Shown piece after piece: positions 7,495 to 16,093 of a DNA stretch of 64,000 nucleotides (positions are counted from its first letter, which is position 1; each line of letters begins with the position of its first letter). The stretch covers positions 1 through 64,000 of the forward strand of contig JAEBDY010000003.1 in NCBI GenBank assembly GCA_049997955.1, in the 5' to 3' direction. The translations under genes were made by a program, and so were the position numbers. The notes under the pieces are model-generated. The model was not told the DNA's origin. It worked only from the letters and a program-made list of their open reading frames with translations, and searched no databases. This DNA is from Umezawaea sp049997955. Its GTDB lineage: Bacteria; Actinomycetota; Actinomycetes; Mycobacteriales; Pseudonocardiaceae.

Positions 7495-9788
7495 GGGGTC
7501 TTACCTCCTGGCTTGGGCCTCGGTGGCACCGCTGGCGGCGGTATCGGAGGTGAACTGAGGACCGGTGTCGTCGCCGGCTTGGATGGCTTGGGCAGGTCCA
7601 GCGGCAGCCGCAACTGCCGTCCCGCTCTTGGAGCGGGTCGAGCTGGAGCCGCCGGTGGCGGCACGGGGGCTGGCTTGGGTACGGGAACCGGACGTACACC
7701 CTTCAGCGGCAGCAGGTACTGGCCGTCGCGGGTCGCCCGGTTGCCCTTGTACGGGTCGAAGGGCAGCTCCGGCTGCACCACTCGGTTGCGCGCACGCGGC
7801 GGCGCTGGAGGCGGAGGTGAGGGCGGGCTTGTCGGGCGAGGTACCCGGCGCACTCCGTCCAGTGGCAACGGGTACTGCCCGGACCCGGTGGGATGGTTGC
7901 CCTTGAACGAGCGGCAACTCCAGCTGAGTGCCGCCGCGACCCGCCGGACGCGGACGACTCGTGGCTGCACCACCACGCGGCGGCGGAGTGGCCTTGGTGC
8001 GCTTGATGTCCAGCGGCAACCGGTACTGGCCGTCACGTCCAAGCACCGGCTTGTTCTCCGGCCAGTCATCGCCCAGCGGCAACGCCAACTGCTTTCCCTG
8101 AACCGAAGGCGACGTCGACGAGGCCTTGCCTTTGACCGAGGCCTTGTTTCCCGGTTGAGCTTTGCCTTTTGGGGTTGTGGACGCGGCGGGCTTCTTGGCG
8201 CCCGAGCGGACTCGGCGCACTCCGGGCAGGGGCAGGATGTACTGACCGGTGGAGGTGGTGCGGGTTCTCGCGAACGGGTTGGGCGGCTTCGTGGCACGGC
8301 TTGCCGCGGGGTCTGGTTTCCTCGGCCACCGAGAAGGCCGAAGGTCTTGTAGGCCAGGAACCCCTTCACCAGCGAGCCGAGCAGCGAACGTCCGCCACCG
8401 CCTCGGATCGACGACATCACCCAGAACGGGATCTTGAACAAGATGTAGATCAACGCGATGGCGACCAGCAGATTGACCAAGCCAGTGTCGGTCGGCCCGA
8501 ACAGACCGAATCCACCGGGCGCCAGGAACACCTTCAGCGCGGTGATCAGGGCCAGGCTCTGTCCCACCTGGATGGCCAGACACCCGCCGTAGGTCTTCCA
8601 CCACCAGTAGGCGACGCCCTCGGTCTGGGAGAGCGCGTGGAACATCATCGCCAGCGGCGCGCCACCGATCAGGATGATCGTCACCGCCACCCGCACCGCA
8701 TACGTGATCAGCAACGCGACGAGCAGCCCGGCCAGGACGATGCCGATGAGCGCTATCCACACACCGCCCTGCGTGGTCGAGTTCACCACCATGTTCCGCA
8801 GCGTCTGCGACGCGGACTCCGCATCGACGCCACCGTCCATGACGTCCTCGACCACGGCGTTGGCGATCTGGATGCCCTTGGTCGCCACCCACAGCGACAG
8901 CGCACCGGCCAGGAACCCGACTACCAGACGCGGGGCGAGTTCCTTGATGGAATGTCGAGTTTGAAGGGACTGGTAGCTTATCGCGATGACCCCGGCGATG
9001 AGCACGAGCAAGCTGTAGGAGACCAGCAGGATCTGCCAGGAGTTGTCCCACAACTCGACCACCCGCGGCAGCGAGTCCGGCATCGGCGTGGTCAACAGCG
9101 TCGTGGACAACAGGTCCAGCAGCGGATTGAGCGCTTCGGTGACGAGGCCCCGGAAGAAGCCGTTGATGGCCTCGGTGACGCAGGCGCCGATGTCGGTGAT
9201 CCCGCAGTCGTCCTCGGTCGCCTGGCCCTGGCCGGGTTGGCCGTTGCCGGGGTTGGTGGGCGGCGTGGTGGTCGTGCCGGGCTGCGGAATGCAGCCCTCG
9301 CCCGAGCACGGTGTGGACGGTGTCGTGGTGGCGGGAGCGCACTGCTGCAACGGCAGAGTCGGGTCACACGGCGGCAGCGTCGTGGTCGGCCGCGGCAGGG
9401 TGCAGACTGGCAGCGGTGGCGAGCCTGGACTGCAAGGGGCCGGATCGGCTGTCGGGATCGGCAGCGGCGGCAGCTGGCCGGATGGTGACGCGGGCTGTGC
9501 CGCGGCGACCAAGGCTACCCGTGTACCCGAGTCCCGACCGCTCGTCGCCGAGGCGAGGGCGCCGCCAAACAGAACGACCAGGCTCACCACCAGCGCTCGG
9601 CGTCGTGTGAAGCGAAGGCGCCGCCCAATCCACTGGGCTCGCTGGGGGTTCACGGCCGGAGGCGCGAGCATCCCCCGACGAGCCGCCGGCACCGGCCTGC
9701 TGCGCGTTGTGGGCGTTGTGTCCTGCAATGAAACGAGGGCGGGGCCGACCGATGTGCGGTGTGGGGCAGGCCTGTTCGACGGGCGCAT
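7491..9788 (-). CDS. TrbL/VirB6-like polytopic membrane protein with repeat tail
   Basis: 765 residues from ATG 9788, which lies a few bases after the VirB2-like stop. A hydrophobic segment near residues 55-72 is followed by a Pro/Thr-rich spacer, then about six transmembrane segments typical of the conjugation channel subunit VirB6/TrbL. The tail, from about 8330 down, is a Pro/Lys-rich chain repeating a Q-x-x-L-P-L core (GQYPLPL, GQYLLPL, RQLRLPL). Between about 8330 and 7915 the repeats (GQYILPL, GQYRLPL, QLELPL) appear in another frame, so two compensating shifts seem to have scrambled about 140 codons without creating a stop. Membrane function is probably retained; the tail is doubtful. 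Confidence 0.7.
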   Translation of the reverse strand: MRPSNRPAPHRTSVGPALVSLQDTTPTTRSRPVPAARRGMLAPPAVNPQRAQWIGRRLRFTRRRALVVSLVVLFGGALASATSGRDSGTRVALVAAAQPASPSGQLPPLPIPTADPAPCSPGSPPLPVCTLPRPTTTLPPCDPTLPLQQCAPATTTPSTPCSGEGCIPQPGTTTTPPTNPGNGQPGQGQATEDDCGITDIGACVTEAINGFFRGLVTEALNPLLDLLSTTLLTTPMPDSLPRVVELWDNSWQILLVSYSLLVLIAGVIAISYQSLQTRHSIKELAPRLVVGFLAGALSLWVATKGIQIANAVVEDVMDGGVDAESASQTLRNMVVNSTTQGGVWIALIGIVLAGLLVALLITYAVRVAVTIILIGGAPLAMMFHALSQTEGVAYWWWKTYGGCLAIQVGQSLALITALKVFLAPGGFGLFGPTDTGLVNLLVAIALIYILFKIPFWVMSSIRGGGGRSLLGSLVKGFLAYKTFGLLGGRGNQTPRQAVPRSRPTRSREPAPPPPVSTSCPCPECAESARAPRSPPRPQPQKAKLNRETRPRSKARPRRRRLRFRESSWRCRWAMTGRRTSRCLDVTASTGCRWTSSAPRPLRRRVVVQPRVVRVRRVAAALSWSCRSFKGNHPTGSGQYPLPLDGVRRVPRPTSPPSPPPPAPPRARNRVVQPELPFDPYKGNRATRDGQYLLPLKGVRPVPVPKPAPVPPPAAPARPAPRAGRQLRLPLDLPKPSKPATTPVLSSPPIPPPAVPPRPKPGGKTP

Positions 9789-9792
9789 CGCT

Positions 9793-10170
9793 TCAGGCCC
9801 CCACAATGCCCTTGAGCACGGTGACGACCAGCGGCGCGAGTGCCGCCAGGGCGTAGCCGATTCCGGCCGCCTTGAAGCACTCCTTGGCCTTCTCCTGCTC
9901 GCCGGGATCACCGCCGCCGAACACCCGGCGAACACCGCCGACGGTGAGGAACACCGTCGCCAGCCCGGCGAGAATTCCCATCAACCAGTTGCGGATGTTG
10001 GTCAGGACCTCATCGACGCTGCCTGCGATCGCGAGCACCACCGTGTCCGCGTGGGCGGTCGCACCGGAGGCCACCAGCAGCACCGCGACCAGTTCGGCGA
10101 CCAGCAGGACACGACGCCGGATGCTCCGGCCATGAGCATCACGCGAGTCGAAGAGCGACGGTGTGCTCAT
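9793..10170 (-). CDS. VirB2-like small membrane protein (pilin position)
   Basis: 125 residues. A signal or first membrane segment (RVLLVAELVAVLLVASGATAHA) is followed by two more hydrophobic helices (WLMGILAGLATVFLTVGGV and the C-terminal ALAALAPLVVTVLKGIVGA). This is the layout of VirB2/TrbC-type pilin-like proteins in actinomycete conjugation operons. No strong ribosome binding site precedes the ATG. The next gene starts a few bases after its stop. Confidence 0.6.
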   Translation of the reverse strand: MSTPSLFDSRDAHGRSIRRRVLLVAELVAVLLVASGATAHADTVVLAIAGSVDEVLTNIRNWLMGILAGLATVFLTVGGVRRVFGGGDPGEQEKAKECFKAAGIGYALAALAPLVVTVLKGIVGA

Positions 10171-10310
10171 GCCATTGGTGGGCCGGTGCGGGCCCGAGCA
10201 CACAGGTGCGTGGGTTCGCGATGCCGCCTCGCGGCGGCGGAGGTCGATTTCGCGGTCAGGCCGGTTGTCACCGGGCTGGCGGTGGTGGCGAGGACGTAGT
10301 GGGGTACGGG

Positions 10311-11355
10311 TCAGGCGCATTGTGACGCTCCCGGAGTCGTGCCCGACAACCGCTGCGCTGACTGCCGCGGCGGCGTGGGCGAAGAGGTGGTGTGCGCGGG
10401 AGTGGCTGGACTCCTCCCGCACCCCTGAACTCCGGAAAATCGGTCGTCCGGGGACACGCGATCGCCGACTTTTTTCGCCGCACGCGTCGGCAGCGCAGTG
10501 ACCCTGCGTGATGGCACGGCGGGTGAAGTCGCGTGATCGGCAGCGGCGGTAATGGTCACCGCGTCGGCCACCCACGTCGCCAGATCGCGTTCGCGCGGAC
10601 TGGTGTGCGCGCCATCTGGGGCGTCGTCGAGCAGGTAGGCGACCAGGCGGTGCTCGGCGCGCTGGCGCGCTTTCTTCGCTGCTTGGTAGGAGAGGTTGCG
10701 CTGGGCCGCGGCGGTGGCCAGCGGTACGCCTTCCAGTCGGGTCGAGCCGATGAGTTCGGCCTCGGTGGCGGTGATCGCTTGCTCGGCGACGGCGCGGGCG
10801 AGAACGAAATCAGGGTGGCCCCACGCGGGCTGCGGCATCGTCGAGCGGAGCCCGTGACCTGACGGCACCGGCGCGTCGAGCGCCTCACGCACAGCGGCAT
10901 GACCGGCGCGATACGCGGCCCACCGCAAGCGCAACATGACCCGCGGGCGACGCAGATCGATCACGCCGAGCTCGGCGACGAACCCGGCGAGCACCGCGGC
11001 GTGGATATCGCTCGGGTCACCGGCGAACTTCGCCGACAAGGTCGCGGCGATGGAGGTCAGCGCGGGCAGCGACACCGACCGCACCGACGGTCCACGTGCC
11101 GCCTTCGGTGCGAGCGAGCAGGACCAGGTGCGCCCACGCCGAGTCCCGCAAAGCTTGCGTGCAACTGCGGCGCAGCAGCCGGTCGCGCAGCTCGTTCAGC
11201 GGCACCCGCCGCGCCGGAAGACCGGCGAACAACCGGCCGTCCACCGACACCGGGTGCGGAGCGGTGACCAGCCACTCGAACGCTGACCGCGCGGCGTCCA
11301 ACGCATTGGAGTCGCGCTCGAAACCTGAGCGCGGAAAAGCTTCCTGTGAACTCAT
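10311..11355 (-). pseudogene. Frameshifted conjugation-operon protein with sigma-70-region-4-like HTH
   Basis: Two frames make one protein. The first starts at ATG 11355 (GGGAG upstream) and runs MSSQEAFPRSGFERDSN… to about 11050. The second continues from about 11084 through SLPALTSIAATLSAKF… to the stop at 10311. The join lies near 11045-11080, around WTVGAVG. In the second part EAELIGSTRLEGVPLATAAA, followed by a basic helix, resembles the region-4 helix-turn-helix of sigma-like proteins. Proteins of this kind often head actinomycete conjugation operons and may be regulators. The frameshift suggests it is dead unless it is a sequence error. Confidence 0.5.
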
Positions 11356-11431
11356 GGAATGGCTCCCAATACAAGTCGGAATCAACGACTTGCCCAGGAC
11401 GCCATGGCAGGTGGTACCAACCGATCACCAA

Positions 11432-11451
11432 ACTGGTACCGAACTACTACC
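11432..11451 (+). promoter_or_regulatory. Inverted 20-bp operator-like repeat, copy 1
   Basis: ACTGGTACCGAACTACTACC matches the reverse complement of 11596-11615 at 19 of 20 positions. Each copy includes a GGTACC core. Confidence 0.55.
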
Positions 11452-11595
11452 GCTGAGGTGCCGGCGATCCTGCTGCAGGCGCGTCAGGTGTCTCAAGATC
11501 TCATTCAAGGGCTTTTGTGGATCACTGGATACCTGAGCTCAAGATCAGCGCAGGTCGACCGGTAATACCCCGTCTAACTGCTGGTTTGTGCTCGC

Positions 11596-11615
11596 GGTAC
11601 TAGTTCGGTACCAGT
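11596..11615 (-). promoter_or_regulatory. Inverted 20-bp operator-like repeat, copy 2
   Basis: It reads GGTACTAGTTCGGTACCAGT on the plus strand, the near-perfect inverse of copy 1 about 145 bases away. The pair is arranged so that each could control one of the two divergent operons. Confidence 0.55.
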
Positions 11616-11839
11616 GTGGTAGTAGTCGTGAGCGGGTCGTCACGCACTGCTATGCCTTGGTCGCTAAAAGATCTTGACATGATCTAATAAATTCTCCGGC
11701 CCTCTCGTTCGCGGCCAGCGGCCTTCTCGTGTGCGACAACGTGCGCGCGTGTCTTTTCCTGCTGTTTGCCGCAGTAAAAATTGCTGGAAAAAGTCGGTGA
11801 ACGTGTGTCTCCAAAGAGCTTGTATTTTGGAGTTCAGAG

Positions 11840-12985
11840 GTGTCATCAGCGCCTCACACCACCGGGCGCACCCACCCTGGCGAAGGGACACCCGTGACCC
11901 AGTCCGACCACTCCGACCGCCGCGCAGCCCGACAGCGCGCCGATTCCACCCACCCGTCCCCGACCCGCCCCGGCGGACTCCGGGGCGGGGACCGCCGACC
12001 CTGGCCGACGGCCCCGACCACCACCCGCGTCAGCCCCGGCAAGCCCACGTCCGGCACCGGCCGGTCGCGGTCACGCGGGTCGGCCTCCACGCCGACTCCG
12101 GCAACCGTCTGGACCGCCGGCGCCGACCCGATCGATCTCAATGCCACGTGGCCCGCGGCACTCGTCGAGCGGATTGTCACCTCGTTCAGTAAGCCCGCCG
12201 CGCACGTCGTACTGCTGACCTGGCCGACCCCGAACCACACCCGCCCGACGCTCACCACGGTCGGGACCGACGGAGTCGTCGACCACGCTCCCGACACCGA
12301 GCCGGACCCCGAACTCGGGGACGCCGTGGCCGCCGTCGAACGGCTCGATCGCACCGCCCACGTCGAGCACGTCCCGGTCGACCCGTCGGCGACCGGCCCA
12401 GCCTCCCGCCCCTTCTGGGCCGACCTCATCGGCAGCCCCGACGCGGCCCCCGTCGCCCGCTCCGCGGCACCCGCGGCCACCGTTGACGTCGTCACGCCGG
12501 GCACGGTGACTGGGTCTTTCGACGATGCCGATCTGATCGTCACCAGCCTGCTGCCGCACCGCTGCGGCGACCACGGCGCGGACCTCGTCGCGCTCTACGC
12601 GGCACAGCGACTTCGTGTCGGCGGCACCCTCGTCGTGCTCACTCATTGTGACTGGACGACGGGCGAGTTGACCGACCCGACTGGCGCGATCGTGACCGCC
12701 GGGCAGAACGCCGACCTGCTCTACCTCCAGCACATCGTCGCCCTGCACGCACCCATCCGCGACGGCCACTTCCACCTCGCCGACACACACCCGGATGACA
12801 ACTCCGGCGACGGCGACGCCGGTGCCGTGGAGGCCCGCGGGCGCCATCGAGCCGCGGTGCGCGGACTGCCCGCACCGCATCGGCGCATCCACTCCGACGT
12901 CCTCGTCTTCGCCCAGCCCCACGACCACCAGCCACCGAACCCGCTGCCCGCGGACACGGACTCGCAGGGCGACGACCTCCGATGA
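11840..12985 (+). CDS. Methyltransferase-fold-like protein of the mobile element
   Basis: 381 residues from GTG 11840 (GGAG seven bases upstream). A GTG at 11894 preceded by GAAGGGA is an equally good start. The first 90 residues are Pro/Thr/Arg-rich and disordered. The rest resembles the second half of a Rossmann methyltransferase: SFDDADLIVTSLLPH (acidic strand 4-like), then LRVGGTLVVLTHCDW (strand 5-like). A glycine-rich SAM site is not obvious. It overlaps the following DNA methyltransferase gene by four bases and probably works with it. The exact role is unknown. Confidence 0.55.
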   Translation: MSSAPHTTGRTHPGEGTPVTQSDHSDRRAARQRADSTHPSPTRPGGLRGGDRRPWPTAPTTTRVSPGKPTSGTGRSRSRGSASTPTPATVWTAGADPIDLNATWPAALVERIVTSFSKPAAHVVLLTWPTPNHTRPTLTTVGTDGVVDHAPDTEPDPELGDAVAAVERLDRTAHVEHVPVDPSATGPASRPFWADLIGSPDAAPVARSAAPAATVDVVTPGTVTGSFDDADLIVTSLLPHRCGDHGADLVALYAAQRLRVGGTLVVLTHCDWTTGELTDPTGAIVTAGQNADLLYLQHIVALHAPIRDGHFHLADTHPDDNSGDGDAGAVEARGRHRAAVRGLPAPHRRIHSDVLVFAQPHDHQPPNPLPADTDSQGDDLR

Positions 12986-14163
12986 CGACCACGTCAAACG
13001 CCGACTCCGCCCATCCCAGACCGCACTGCCAGGAAGGCACCCCCGTGACGCACGACGCCAACAATCCATCCGTTGTCGAGACCGTCGGCGATGAACCGAC
13101 CCAACGCATCCCGCACACCCTCATCGCCGCACTCGACACGCCACCCACCGCTGTGGACAACTCTGTGGACACCGCGTCGCGAGGCGGTAGTTCGGAGATG
13201 GCTGCGGTGTCGGTGTGGACGACCGCGCAGACCTCCCCGGCCGCCCAGCGTAAGAACAAGTACACGCCCGAGTCGACCGCGCACCCGGCCAAGATGCTGC
13301 CCGAGGTCGTCCGCCACGCCGTCGCCCACTACACGCAGCTGGGCGACTTGGTGCTCGACCCGATGTGCGGCATCGGCACCACCCTCGTCGAAGCCGTCCA
13401 CCTCGGTCGCCGCGCGGTCGGTGTGGAGTACGAACCCCACTGGGTCGACGTCGCCAACGCGAACCTCGACCTCGCGCGCGAGCAGGGCACCGACGGGATC
13501 GACGCGCGGGTGTTTCAGGGCGATGCCCGCCAACTCGTGACCCTGTTGCCGCCCGAGTACGTGGGGCAGGCGGCGCTCGTGGTGACCTCCCCGCCCTATG
13601 GCCCCTCAACCCACGGGCAGGTCTCGGTCGCGCCCGGCGCGGGGGTGCAGAAGTACCACCACCTCTACGGCAACACCCTCGACCGAGGCAACCTCGCCAA
13701 CATCGGCCACCACCGTTTGCTGGCCGGGTTCACCCGCATGCTCGCGACGTTGCGTACCTTTCTCAGGCCCGGCGGGCACATCGCGATCACCATCCGCCCG
13801 TGGCGTGAACACGCTGAGCTGATCGACCTGCCCTCGCAGATCCTCGCGTGCGGCCGTGCGGCCGGCCTGATGCCGGTCGAACGCAATGTCGCGCTACTGG
13901 CACGCGCCGCCGAGACCGACCTCGTGGCCCGCGGGTCGTTCTTCCAGCGCGACTTCATCCGCAAACAGCGCGAACAGGGATTGCCGCTGCACCTGATCGC
14001 GCACGAGGACGTCCTCGTTTTCCGCACAGCCCTGCACAAGACCACCAGCCACACCACCGTTGGCAGCTCGGCGGTCGACGTGGCCGACCACGGGCAGCGC
14101 GACTCGGCGCGGCCCAAGACGGCTGTGGGCGACGGTGCGGGTGAGTGGGGTCAGGCAGCATGA
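12982..14163 (+). CDS. Site-specific DNA methyltransferase (N4/N6 type)
   Basis: 393 residues. Motif I DPMCGIGTT (near residue 132) and the catalytic motif IV SPPYG (near residue 204) identify an amino-methyltransferase acting on adenine N6 or cytosine N4; the HPAKM segment before motif I is also typical. The start ATG overlaps the previous stop (ATGA); an internal GTG at 13045 with GGAAGG is an alternative. The following cytosine-C5 methylase start overlaps its stop, so three modification genes form one operon. No restriction enzyme is visible nearby, so it probably serves self-protection or anti-restriction for the mobile element. Confidence 0.75.
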   Translation: MTTTSNADSAHPRPHCQEGTPVTHDANNPSVVETVGDEPTQRIPHTLIAALDTPPTAVDNSVDTASRGGSSEMAAVSVWTTAQTSPAAQRKNKYTPESTAHPAKMLPEVVRHAVAHYTQLGDLVLDPMCGIGTTLVEAVHLGRRAVGVEYEPHWVDVANANLDLAREQGTDGIDARVFQGDARQLVTLLPPEYVGQAALVVTSPPYGPSTHGQVSVAPGAGVQKYHHLYGNTLDRGNLANIGHHRLLAGFTRMLATLRTFLRPGGHIAITIRPWREHAELIDLPSQILACGRAAGLMPVERNVALLARAAETDLVARGSFFQRDFIRKQREQGLPLHLIAHEDVLVFRTALHKTTSHTTVGSSAVDVADHGQRDSARPKTAVGDGAGEWGQAA

Positions 14164-14755
14164 CCAGCCGTTCACCGCGACTACAGACGGCACGTCCACT
14201 CGCCTTCGCCCCGGCCCCGGCAGCGAAGCCGGGGCCGGGGCGGCAAGCCCGTTCGGCTACCGAACCCGACCCGGTCGTGGGGTCGTTGTGCACCGGCTAC
14301 GGCGGCCTGGACCTCGGCGTGCTGGCCGCCCTCGGCGGCGGCCGGATCGCCTGGGTCGCCGACCCCGACCCGCACATCAAGCTGATCCTCGACACCCGGA
14401 TGCCGGGCACCCCGAACCTCGGCGATCTGCGCGCCGTCGACTGGGCCGCGGTGGAGCCGGTCGACGTGCTCGTCGCGGGCTTCCCGTGCCAGGACATCTC
14501 CGCCGCCGGAAAACGCGCGGGCATCGAGAAAGGAGTCCGCAGTGGACTCTGGACCGACATCGTGGCAAGCGTTCGCGTACTACGACCCGCGCTCATCGTG
14601 GTGGAGAACGTCGCCGCGCTTCGCTGGAAAAACGGCGGACTCCACCGTGTACTCGGCGACCTGGCCGAAGCGGGGTATGACGCGCTCTGGCGTAGCGTCC
14701 GCGCCGCCGACGTCGGTGCCGCGCACCGCCGCGAAAGGGTGATCCTGCTTTATCT
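14160..14755 (+). pseudogene. Truncated cytosine-C5 DNA methyltransferase
   Basis: The ATG overlaps the previous stop. Motif I region SLCTGYGGLDLGV, the catalytic loop GFPCQDISAAGKRAG, motif VI VVENVAAL and motif VIII RRERV appear in order. The homology stops after …VILLY, so the target-recognition domain and motifs IX-X are gone. The frame then happens to stay open to 15884 through unrelated DNA that is antisense to the DUF6000 gene. The catalytic half alone is not expected to methylate DNA. Confidence 0.75.
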
Positions 14756-14843
14756 GGACAGTTTCGAGATCCTCCTGGGCAGTTCCACTCGATGGTATGA
14801 CGCTCAGCCGGTGACTCCAGTGAAACCGGACAGTTTTCACTGG

Positions 14844-15503
14844 TCACGTCTCGCCGTTGAACTCCTTCTCGATCGGCCCTGCATTGGCGCTTTCGTCAGC
14901 GAAGGCACACAACTGGCCGATGAACGCCTGGTTCTGCTGGGGTGTCGCGTTTGTGTAGCGCTGGGTATGCGGTGCGTCGAGCCACTGCTGCCACAGTCCG
15001 TCTGGCACGAGGAACTGGGAGGCGTGGTCAGTCTCCAGTGTGGTGTCACAACACAACAACGCGCCGAGAACCCGGCCCTGGTCATAGTGGAAGTCGGGCC
15101 GAAGCAAGTATCGGTCCAGGTAGGTTACGAGCAGATCGGCGTCAGCCGGAGCACCAAAGCAGGTGAGCGCGACGCAGTACCCCGTGCTGGCGAAGGGCAT
15201 TTCGCTGGCCAGCAGCAAGCTACTGAGCTGGTCCCGAAATTCGGTTCTGCGGGCGACCGCGATGTACCATGCTGCGGTCCTGCGCGCGCGCCATCCGCCG
15301 TCCAACAGGATCGCGAGTTCCGCTGGCGTAATCCGCGCGGCGTCCTCGGCCAGCGCCCGTCCGAACTCAGCACGTTCGGTGGGACCAAGTCGGCGAAAAT
15401 GTCCGGTCAGCAGCGCGTAGCGGGCGACGCCGCCGTGTTCCGGAGTGAGATAGCGGCGGGTCAATCTGGTCATTTCGGGATCGTTGAACGCGCTGCGGGC
15501 CAT
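14844..15503 (-). CDS. DUF6000 family protein
   Basis: 219 residues from ATG 15503 (AGGA upstream). The run from LTRRYLTPEHGG through WRARRTAAWYIAVARRTEFR to TGYCVALTCFGAPADADLL and YLDRYLLRPDFHYDQG is the pattern I recognise from DUF6000 proteins, helical proteins of unknown function common in Streptomyces and relatives, possibly of polymorphic-toxin immunity type. It lies directly between the cut methylase and an integrase tail, so it arrived with a rearrangement. Identification is from memory of the family. Confidence 0.65.
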   Translation of the reverse strand: MARSAFNDPEMTRLTRRYLTPEHGGVARYALLTGHFRRLGPTERAEFGRALAEDAARITPAELAILLDGGWRARRTAAWYIAVARRTEFRDQLSSLLLASEMPFASTGYCVALTCFGAPADADLLVTYLDRYLLRPDFHYDQGRVLGALLCCDTTLETDHASQFLVPDGLWQQWLDAPHTQRYTNATPQQNQAFIGQLCAFADESANAGPIEKEFNGET

Positions 15504-15560
15504 GGTCACATCCTGTCGACCACGGTGAGGATTAACCAATCGGGTTCCCCGCAAGCGGGT

Positions 15561-15878
15561 TCATGTCGCGTGGGGTTCGCTGAGATCGTCCAACGGACTG
15601 GCAACGCGTTCGGCCGTGCGTTCGTGGCGTTGGACCTCGCGCTCCCAGCCACGATCGGCAGCGTCTGCAGCCAGTTGCCGTTCCGTGCAGAGGCGTTCAC
15701 GGAGTCTGGGCGCGTACTGGGGCGTGGTGATGAACTTCGCGCAGTTCAGGTAGAGATCGCACTCGCAGGGGCCCTCCTGCGGCAGCCGCAGACACCGTCC
15801 CAGTTCGAGTTCGGTCTTGTAAAAGTTGGTCTTGAGCCAAGCGAGGGCTTCCTGGTCAAGGCGGGGCCGTGGTGGCCC
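15561..15878 (-). pseudogene. C-terminal tail of a tyrosine site-specific integrase
   Basis: An open stretch without a start encodes LDQEALAWLKTNFYKTELE, then a cysteine-rich segment (GRCLRLPQEGPCECDLYLNC), YAPRLRERL and a stop at 15561. This is the C-terminal tail found after the catalytic domain in actinobacterial Tn554-like tyrosine recombinases. The catalytic R-H-R-Y region is missing, so it is a remnant. Confidence 0.6.
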
Positions 15879-15880
15879 TC

Positions 15881-16093
15881 ATGAGAGCAGGGATGAGACG
15901 GGAGATAGCCCACGAACTCGTGCGGGCAGCGGCGTTGGGTGACGGATCCGCTGCCGACTCCGCCGAGCGGATAAGTGCCGAGGCAAGGAACCGGGGTCTC
16001 GAGGTCGATGAGAGGTGGGCCACAGTTGCCGAGCAGACGCTATCGGATCGGCTTGATCACGTCTTCGAGCGGGTTGCTGCTTTGCTGGTTTGA
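15881..16093 (+). CDS. Short hypothetical ORF
   Basis: About 70 residues, MRAGMRREIAHELVRAAALGDG… ending DHVFERVAALLV. The composition is protein-like (alternating hydrophobic and acidic helices), but I recognise no family. It may be the C-terminal remnant of a larger gene. The start is uncertain: GTG 15869 or ATG 15881 or 15893. Confidence 0.3.
   Translation: MRAGMRREIAHELVRAAALGDGSAADSAERISAEARNRGLEVDERWATVAEQTLSDRLDHVFERVAALLV

Larger units (their letters stand above)
11356..11839. promoter_or_regulatory. Divergent intergenic region of the mobile-element backbone
   Basis: It separates the minus-strand secretion operon from the plus-strand methyltransferase genes. Inside it are two inverted copies of a 20-bp sequence (separate entries), several GGTACC palindromes and an AT-richer stretch with TTGACA near 11673. 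No ORF is convincing. It is the natural place for divergent promoters and a shared repressor. Confidence 0.5.

Noticed and set aside
14145..15884. 579-residue methylase ORF as a single functional protein
   Set aside because: Only the first 200 residues are methylase-like; the rest is antisense to the DUF6000 gene and the integrase tail.
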